A DNA stretch of 10,637 bases. Source: QPIN01 sp964472945 (GTDB taxonomy: Bacteria > Pseudomonadota > Gammaproteobacteria > Methylococcales > Methylomonadaceae). Positions 6,293-10,637 of this stretch are shown here, in pieces. Position numbers and translations under genes: made by a program. A model generated the notes under the pieces. It had not been told where the DNA came from. It searched no databases and saw nothing but the letters and a program-made list of their open reading frames with translations. The DNA lies in assembly GCA_964472945.1 (NCBI GenBank), contig CAYYNM010000109.1, forward strand, positions 1-10,637, written 5' to 3'. Each line of letters starts with the position of its first letter. Position 1 is the stretch's first letter.

Positions 6293-8596
6293 TCAAATAT
6301 CTTTTGCTTTTAATAATCTCAGGCCATTAGCCACTACCAATAAAGAGGCTCCTGTATCAGCCGCAATGGCTTCCCATAAGGTTGCTAATCCAGCAAAGGC
6401 TAATACGGCTACAATCGCTTTAAGTGTCAGAGCAAAAACAATATTTTGCCGGATAATACGCAAGGTTCTTTTTGAATGATTTATCAGCCACGGCAGTTTG
6501 GAAAGGTCATCACCCATCAAAGCAATATCAGCTGTTTCTATCGCTGCATCAGACCCCATCACGCCCATGGCAATACCCAGATTCGCTCTACCCAATGCAG
6601 GCGCATCATTAATACCATCACCAATCATGGCAACATTGCCATATTGTTCAACCATTTGACTGATCACATCCACTTTATCAGCAGGGAGTAATTCTGCATG
6701 AACTTCATCAATACCACAAGCTTTGGCAATGTTCTCAGCGGTAATTTGGTTATCCCCTGTCAGCATCGCCAAGTGTTTGATTTTCTGTTGTTTAAGTGAT
6801 TGTAAAACAGACTTGATTTGTGGGCGCGGCTGGTCGGCAACTGCAATCAAGCCACAAACATGCTGGTCATTGCCAATCGCTATCACAGTTTTCCCTGTCT
6901 GCTCCAAGTCTCTTGCTTGTTGACTGATTGCAGATGTTTCCTGACCTCGTTCCAATAAATAACGTCTGGAACCCAGCCAAAAATCAATCCCATTAAATAG
7001 GCCCGTCACCCCTTTACCAGGTAAAACAGTCACATTATCCGCATTTGCAATTTGAATTCCCTGATTTTCAGTATAATTTAAAATAGCTTTGGCGAGTGGA
7101 TGGTTACTGCGTGACTCTAACGCGGCTGCACGGCTTAATAGCTCTTCGGGAGTATGATTATTAAAAGGGTAAAGCCCCGTCACCACTGGATTACCACACG
7201 TTAACGTCCCTGTTTTATCAAAAGCAATCGCCTGAAGATGAGCCGGCGCTTCTATATAGATACCGCCTTTTATTAAAATACCCTGCCTAGCGGCACAAGC
7301 TAATGAGGCAACAATACTCACTGGTGTTGAAATGACCAAGGCACAGGGACAGGCAATTACTAACAATACTAAGGCTTTATATAACCATGCCGACCAAACA
7401 CCCGCAAAAAATAACGGCGGAATAATAAAGACGGCTATCGCTAATAACATCACGATAGGCGTGTAAACACGGGCAAACTTCTCTACCCATTGTTCAGCTT
7501 CCGCACGCTTACTATGTGCATCTTCTACCAAACGAATAATATGCGCCAGTGTGGTATCAGAAGCCAGTTTAGTGGCCTTAATTTCCAGTGCCGCTTCACC
7601 ATTAATACTCCCTGCAAAAACCTCATCCCCTGTTTGCTTAGTGACGGGTACACTTTCACCGGTAATGGGTGCTTGATTAACCGAACTAATCCCGGTTATC
7701 ACTTTACCATCCAGTGGTATTTTTTCACCCGGTTTAACTATAAATAGAGTGCCTATAGTTACTGTTGCAGCGGGGATATTGGTCTCCTGTCCATTTTTAT
7801 CTTTTATGGTAACATCCGTGGGTGCTAAATCTAGCAAGGCTTCCACTGCATGTCGAGCACGTCCTATACTCCAGCTTTCAATTGCTAATGAGAGAGAGAA
7901 TAAAAAGCTGACCGCCGCTGCTTCAAACCATTCATTAATCACCATGGCACCGATAATGGCAACCAGCATTAACAAATTCATATCGGCACGGAGTCGTTTC
8001 AAGGCAAAGAAAGCTTTGACGATAACGTGACGAACACCAAAAATAATAGCCAGCCCATAAGTTGCTTTTTCAGCCAGAGGCATATCTTGTGGACTATGTG
8101 CATTGAGTAGATTTTTAAGGTAATCGCCTAAGTCCTGCCATGAATAAGTCCAGGTTCCTGGCTTTTGAAAAAAATGTTGAATATCGGTAAATCCACCGGC
8201 AATGGCAATATGTATCAATATTCCGGCAATAATGCACAAGCCACTTAGAACTGTATAAAGGGTCTGTGAACGTTGCCGCTGGCTAATATCGGTTTGTGTT
8301 TCTCCCGGCTTCCAGCGCGTAGCTTTCATTCCGGTTCCGGCAACCGCTTTGATAATAGTTTTTTCTGATACTTGACTAACTTCTTCAATAATCGTCATAC
8401 GACCATTAATTACATCAAAGGCCAGTTTGTTGTCGCCACCCACTAAAGGCCCTATTTCTGACTTTAGAATACTTACTTCTTCAACACAGTCCAGCCCTTC
8501 AATTTTGAAGGTCATGCCTTTACTTGGTGTTGATACCGGTGGTTGAGATTCATTTGCTTCATGCTGACAGCAACAATTTTTTTCAGGAGTTTTCAT
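6293..8596 (-). CDS. zntA: Zn2+/Cd2+/Pb2+-exporting P1B-type ATPase (ZntA/CadA type)
   Basis: A 767-residue pump, full length for the family. In order: a Cys-rich start (C8, C9, C10 and H12), an HMA domain (about 27-95) with the variant site GLDC37VEE in place of CxxC, membrane helices, the actuator loop with TGE (312-314), the metal-binding helix CPC (416-418), the phosphorylation motif D460KTGT, HP (499-500), the hinge GDGIND (659-664), and final helices with K726 and D747. CPC with this Lys and Asp is the signature of the Zn/Cd/Pb (P1B-2) group, which pumps these ions from cytoplasm to periplasm using ATP. The gene follows the RAYT2/REP cluster with 23 nt between REP and start, and only a weak AGGG ribosome site. 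It may once have been joined to the PII-RND operon. Confidence 0.95.
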   Translation of the reverse strand: MKTPEKNCCCQHEANESQPPVSTPSKGMTFKIEGLDCVEEVSILKSEIGPLVGGDNKLAFDVINGRMTIIEEVSQVSEKTIIKAVAGTGMKATRWKPGETQTDISQRQRSQTLYTVLSGLCIIAGILIHIAIAGGFTDIQHFFQKPGTWTYSWQDLGDYLKNLLNAHSPQDMPLAEKATYGLAIIFGVRHVIVKAFFALKRLRADMNLLMLVAIIGAMVINEWFEAAAVSFLFSLSLAIESWSIGRARHAVEALLDLAPTDVTIKDKNGQETNIPAATVTIGTLFIVKPGEKIPLDGKVITGISSVNQAPITGESVPVTKQTGDEVFAGSINGEAALEIKATKLASDTTLAHIIRLVEDAHSKRAEAEQWVEKFARVYTPIVMLLAIAVFIIPPLFFAGVWSAWLYKALVLLVIACPCALVISTPVSIVASLACAARQGILIKGGIYIEAPAHLQAIAFDKTGTLTCGNPVVTGLYPFNNHTPEELLSRAAALESRSNHPLAKAILNYTENQGIQIANADNVTVLPGKGVTGLFNGIDFWLGSRRYLLERGQETSAISQQARDLEQTGKTVIAIGNDQHVCGLIAVADQPRPQIKSVLQSLKQQKIKHLAMLTGDNQITAENIAKACGIDEVHAELLPADKVDVISQMVEQYGNVAMIGDGINDAPALGRANLGIAMGVMGSDAAIETADIALMGDDLSKLPWLINHSKRTLRIIRQNIVFALTLKAIVAVLAFAGLATLWEAIAADTGASLLVVANGLRLLKAKDI

Positions 8597-8619
8597 GTTT
8601 TTTTACCCTATTATTCAAT

Positions 8620-8694
8620 GATGCGCTTCGTTCATCAGCACATCCTACCAAAATAAAAATATACTGTAGGATGTGCTGAGGAACGAAGCGCATC
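8620..8694. repeat. Pair of inverted REP units, family 2, between RAYT2 and zntA
   Basis: Two 29-bp arms (8620-8648 and 8666-8694) match as reverse complements at 28 of 29 positions, with 17 bp between. Unit one has GATGCGCT 8620-8627 and AGCACATC-CTAC 8637-8648. Unit two has GTAG-GATGTGCT 8666-8677 and AGCGCATC 8687-8694. Here the GTAG ends face each other, the reverse of the other REPINs. Unit two ends 3 nt from the RAYT2 stop; unit one is 23 nt from the zntA start. Confidence 0.88.
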
Positions 8695-8697
8695 AAT

Positions 8698-9228
8698 TCA
8701 TTCGCCCGTTTCAAAATCAAACTCAACTTGGCTTCCCCAGTTTTCGAGATACCAGCCCATTTTTACATATTTATGAAAGCTGGAATGCGACCAATCCATT
8801 ACATTAGAGACATAGCCATGTTTGACTGGGTTCCAGTGAATATAATCCAAATGACGATTAAAATCCTCTTCATTTCTAAGCATATGCTCCCAGAATCGAC
8901 GTTGCCAAATACCACGTTCTCTGCGTTTAATACGACTATTAGAGAGTTGTTCTCCTTTAGCTAACGAACGAGAAAATTTTCCCTTTAGCAAATTCCAGCG
9001 TGTGGAATAATTGGTATCACCTTCAGGTAGTGTCCAGATACAATGTAAGTGATCTGGAAGGATTACAACGGCATCTATTCTAAAAGGATGCTTTGCTTTG
9101 ACTTCGCTAAATGCCGAGCGTAACACCTTAATATTCTCGATTAATAAGGGATTATTCTGTCTTTTTAACAAATTTACCGTAAAGAACCAGCTTGCCCCTG
9201 GTGTATATATGCGTCGATAATTCGTCAT
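8698..9228 (-). CDS. rayT: REP-associated tyrosine transposase 2 (RAYT, Y1/IS200-like)
   Basis: A 176-residue Y1 transposase of the RAYT group. It has MTNYRRIYTPGASWFFTV at the start, the HxH metal motif H60-L-H62 in LPDHLHCIW, the basic RIKRRERGIWQRRFWEH region and catalytic Tyr129 in DYIHWNPVKHG, then a short tail ending WYLENWGSQVEFDFETGE. All catalytic residues are intact. A good Shine-Dalgarno AAGGAGT precedes the ATG. The gene lies in a 793-bp unit, 8666-9458, bounded by family 2 REP units with GTAG outermost, and is the best candidate to mobilise the family 2 REPs across this window. Unlike RAYT1, its frame stops just outside the REP unit. Confidence 0.93.
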   Translation of the reverse strand: MTNYRRIYTPGASWFFTVNLLKRQNNPLLIENIKVLRSAFSEVKAKHPFRIDAVVILPDHLHCIWTLPEGDTNYSTRWNLLKGKFSRSLAKGEQLSNSRIKRRERGIWQRRFWEHMLRNEEDFNRHLDYIHWNPVKHGYVSNVMDWSHSSFHKYVKMGWYLENWGSQVEFDFETGE

Positions 9229-9428
9229 TATTGAAACTCCTTATAAAAATAATGGGGTAGTCCCTTAGAACCTGTTACCACAATATATTGTGTTTTTTAA
9301 ATTAGCCATAACTTCTATATAGCAGATATGGCTTGGTCTTCAAGTGATTTGGTCAAATACAAACACACTACATATTGTATCAAGAGGAGCTAATGGACTA
9401 CCCAGTTAAAAATATATTGACGTTTCAT
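9229..9428. other. Gene-free leader of RAYT2 with palindromes and a possible RAYT2 promoter
   Basis: No convincing gene lies here. It contains a 14-bp perfect palindrome CACAATATATTGTG (9279-9292) and a 9-bp inverted pair GGGTAGTCC (9255-9263) with GGACTACCC (9395-9403). A possible - strand promoter has -35 TTGAAG (9338-9343 reversed) and -10 TATATA (9316-9321), with a 16-bp spacer. A + strand ATG at 9394 has a good upstream AAGAGGAG, but its frame runs straight into the REP at 9429. Confidence 0.35.
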
Positions 9429-9458
9429 GATGCGCTTCCTATCGTCAGCACATCCTAC
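9429..9458 (-). repeat. Single REP unit, family 2, at the end of the PII gene
   Basis: Read on the - strand: GTAG, arm GATGTGCT, a 10-nt loop, arm AGCGCATC (on the + strand GATGCGCT 9429-9436, AGCACATC 9447-9454, CTAC 9455-9458). It begins directly after the TAA of the PII gene (9459-9461). With 8666-8694 it forms the inverted ends of the RAYT2 unit. Confidence 0.88.
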
Positions 9459-9800
9459 TTACATAGCCACTCCCCCTCTTTCTCCGGTACTAATTCGAAC
9501 CGCTTCCAGTACCGGCAATACATAGATTTTCCCATCGCCTCTAAGCCCTGTATGCGCACCTTCCTGTATCGCTGTAACGACCTGTTCGATTTGATCATCA
9601 CTACAGGCTATTTCCAGTTTTAAGCGAGAAGCCAAACCATAGCTGTCTTCATCAAAAATAGCATCTGACGTTTCTTTATGGCTACGCCCACAACCACGCA
9701 TTTCTAACACACTGATTCCTGATAAGCCTTTAATTTTGTGTAATTCCAGTATGGCATTCTCAAGTTTCAGTGGTTTTATATAAGCAATCACTTGTTTCAT
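9459..9800 (-). CDS. PII-like signalling protein of the metal-linked PII-NG type
   Basis: A 113-residue protein with the PII fold: MKQVIAYIKPLKLENAILEL (first strand and helix), VLEMRGCGRSHKE leading to the T-loop, RLKLEIACSDDQ, and the nucleotide-binding C-terminal half TGLRGDGKIYVLPVLEAVRISTGERGG. The residue near 51, a Tyr that is uridylylated in GlnB/GlnK, is Glu or Asp here (FDEDSYG), so control by GlnD is unlikely. A described PII subgroup, PII-NG, is found beside CzcA-type RND pumps, and this protein has that setting. It probably senses nucleotide state or metal for the pump. A good ribosome site (GAGAGG) lies in the end of the PepSY gene, one base upstream. The stop touches a REP unit. 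Confidence 0.9.
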   Translation of the reverse strand: MKQVIAYIKPLKLENAILELHKIKGLSGISVLEMRGCGRSHKETSDAIFDEDSYGLASRLKLEIACSDDQIEQVVTAIQEGAHTGLRGDGKIYVLPVLEAVRISTGERGGVAM

Positions 9801-9801
9801 A

Positions 9802-10266
9802 TCAATCCCTCTCTTTAACCCAAATTTTTCCAGCTGGGCTCATGGCTAATTCCCAATCCTCGCCATCTCCCTTGACATCAACTTCATATTCAATACGTCC
9901 ATCAGGATGTTCAATTTTTTCCGCATCCTGAATACTTAGATTTGTAAAAGTCTGCTTCAGTGTTTTAATGATCGCATCAGGCAATTCGGAGACCTCAATG
10001 GCTTCTTCATGCCCAAAATGTTTACCATGCGCCTCAAACAGAGTTTCATGATGTTTACCGTTGGTTTTATATTTAACTTCATATAAGACTATTCCAAAAT
10101 GCAATTCTTTATCAACTTTAATATTTTTTGCATCAGGATGTTCTGCTTTCATGGCTTTAATAACCGCTTTAGGTACTTCAGATAGTTTAATTTTTCCAGC
10201 TTGTGCTGAAAAAGAACTTAATACCAAAGTTGCTAGTAATGATGAAAATAGTATTTTTTTAGGCAT
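9802..10266 (-). CDS. Secreted PepSY-like protein in the RND efflux operon
   Basis: A 154-residue protein. Residues 1-23 form a signal peptide (MPKKILFSSLLATLVLSSFSAQA). Two similar PepSY-like domains follow, about 27-86 and 91-152, each starting LSEVPKAVIKAMK or VSELPDAIIKTLK and ending in a Gly-rich beta hairpin (YEVKYKTNGKHHETLFEAHGK; YEVDVKGDGEDWELAMSPAGK). The fold resembles the PF11396 PepSY-like group. The first domain has a His cluster (H72, H73, H80, H83, H86) that could bind metal. Location should be periplasmic. It lies 74 nt after the RND pump gene and 1 nt before the PII gene, so it is likely cotranscribed. A metal-buffering role is inferred. Confidence 0.8.
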   Translation of the reverse strand: MPKKILFSSLLATLVLSSFSAQAGKIKLSEVPKAVIKAMKAEHPDAKNIKVDKELHFGIVLYEVKYKTNGKHHETLFEAHGKHFGHEEAIEVSELPDAIIKTLKQTFTNLSIQDAEKIEHPDGRIEYEVDVKGDGEDWELAMSPAGKIWVKERD

Positions 10267-10305
10267 GATAATTTCCTGTTTAATTAAGCTTTCTTACAAA
10301 TTAAA

Positions 10306-10331
10306 GCGTACAAAATAACTATTTTGTACGC
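10306..10331 (-). terminator. Stem-loop between RND pump and PepSY genes
   Basis: Perfect 11-bp arms GCGTACAAAAT (10306-10316) and ATTTTGTACGC (10321-10331) with a 4-nt loop. On the - strand it is followed by TTTAATTT, a weak U-tract. A second hairpin (10332-10350, CCAAAA with TTTTGG) covers the pump's stop codon, and its core is the reverse complement of the first loop region, so the two can pair alternatively. It may be a partial terminator or an mRNA-processing site that lowers expression of the genes after the pump. Confidence 0.4.
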
Positions 10332-10340
10332 CAAAAATAG

Positions 10341-10637
10341 TTATTTTGGTTCTGTTACAAACCACTTGTACAGTGCAGGTATAATCAATAAAGTTAAAAA
10401 GGTTGATGTAACCAAGCCACCAATCACTACAGTTGCCAACGGACGCTGTACTTCTGAACCTGTACCACTCGCAAGTAATAACGGAATTAACCCTAATGCC
10501 GTGGTTACAGCGGTCATCAACACAGGACGAACCCGAAGACAAGCGCCCTGAATGGATGCTTTGTCAATAGGATTGCCTTCCTGTACTAATTGATTAAGAT
10601 AAGTAACCAGCACCATACCATTTTCCAGTGCGATACC
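10341..10637 (-). CDS. Heavy-metal RND efflux pump, CzcA/CusA type (C-terminal 98 residues)
   Basis: The frame enters from the right edge and ends at TAA 10341-10343; 98 residues are visible and the remaining some 900 lie outside. It shows the last part of the second membrane half: GIALENGMVLVTYLNQL, then IQGACLRVRPVLMTAVTTALGLIPLLLASGTGSEVQRPLATVVIGGLVTSTFLTLLIIPALYKWF, the typical end of HME-RND pumps (RPVLMTA, GLIPLL, GSEVQRPLA, PALY). Such trimers export Zn2+, Co2+, Cd2+, Cu+ or Ag+ across the envelope with an adaptor and an outer-membrane channel. The metal cannot be told from this piece. The PII-NG neighbour favours the CzcA branch. It is the upstream gene of the PepSY-PII operon. Confidence 0.93.
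   Translation of the reverse strand, partial: GIALENGMVLVTYLNQLVQEGNPIDKASIQGACLRVRPVLMTAVTTALGLIPLLLASGTGSEVQRPLATVVIGGLVTSTFLTLLIIPALYKWFVTEPK

Noticed and set aside
9375..9623. Open frame on the + strand opposite the PII gene
   Set aside because: It crosses a REP unit and is antisense to a clear PII gene; only its first codons, behind a ribosome site, are noted as a possible remnant.
317..10340. tRNA or rRNA genes in the gaps
   Set aside because: No cloverleaf or rRNA-like sequence was seen; the intergenic stems are explained by REP units.

Overview
The window is about 10.6 kb of AT-rich DNA with bacterial gene layout: Shine-Dalgarno sites, overlapping genes, signal peptides and a Phe-terminated outer-membrane barrel. 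The barrel, the HME-type RND pump and the REP/RAYT elements point to a Gram-negative proteobacterium, most likely a gammaproteobacterium. I cannot name the genus. The theme is heavy-metal homeostasis, with two different families of REP/RAYT elements scattered through it.

Left block, + strand (2-3277): the tail of an unrecognised gene is followed by an operon that starts behind a MerR-type promoter (333-363: good -35 and -10 boxes 19 bp apart, with a 20-bp dyad between them). The operon encodes a secreted HMA (MerP-like) metal-binding protein, an outer-membrane beta-barrel of the phenol MetA-like transporter family, a membrane-anchored six-repeat NHL propeller, and a MerR-family metal sensor whose start codon overlaps the NHL stop codon. 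An REP structure (1673-1836) sits between the barrel and the propeller. The four-gene set looks like a self-regulated envelope metal module that I do not recognise as a described system.

Middle block (3274-4078): the first RAYT transposase gene lies in a 638-bp unit with perfect 21-bp inverted ends, each end being a 67-bp REPIN. The left REPIN is translated as the RAYT C-terminus. A 36-nt scrap resembling the inside of the nearby GDT1 gene lies between merR and this unit. To its right is a 122-nt nested palindrome containing a REPIN of the second family.

Right block, - strand: read in the direction of transcription, the genes are the end of a CzcA/CusA-type RND pump (leaving the window), a secreted PepSY-like protein, a PII-like protein of the metal-linked PII-NG type, the second RAYT unit (8666-9458), a ZntA-type Zn/Cd/Pb P-type ATPase, a small membrane protein with an internal duplication, a ZIP-family importer, and a GDT1/UPF0016 Mn2+ or Ca2+ transporter. 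Without the RAYT2/REP cluster, the PII stop and the zntA start would be about 23 nt apart, so the mobile unit probably split one operon.

Together the window encodes efflux from cytoplasm to periplasm (ZntA), efflux across the envelope (RND pump), import (ZIP), Mn/Ca handling (GDT1), periplasmic metal binding (HMA and PepSY-like proteins) and two sensors (MerR and PII-NG). REP elements of the second family tend to start within 0-3 nt of stop codons.
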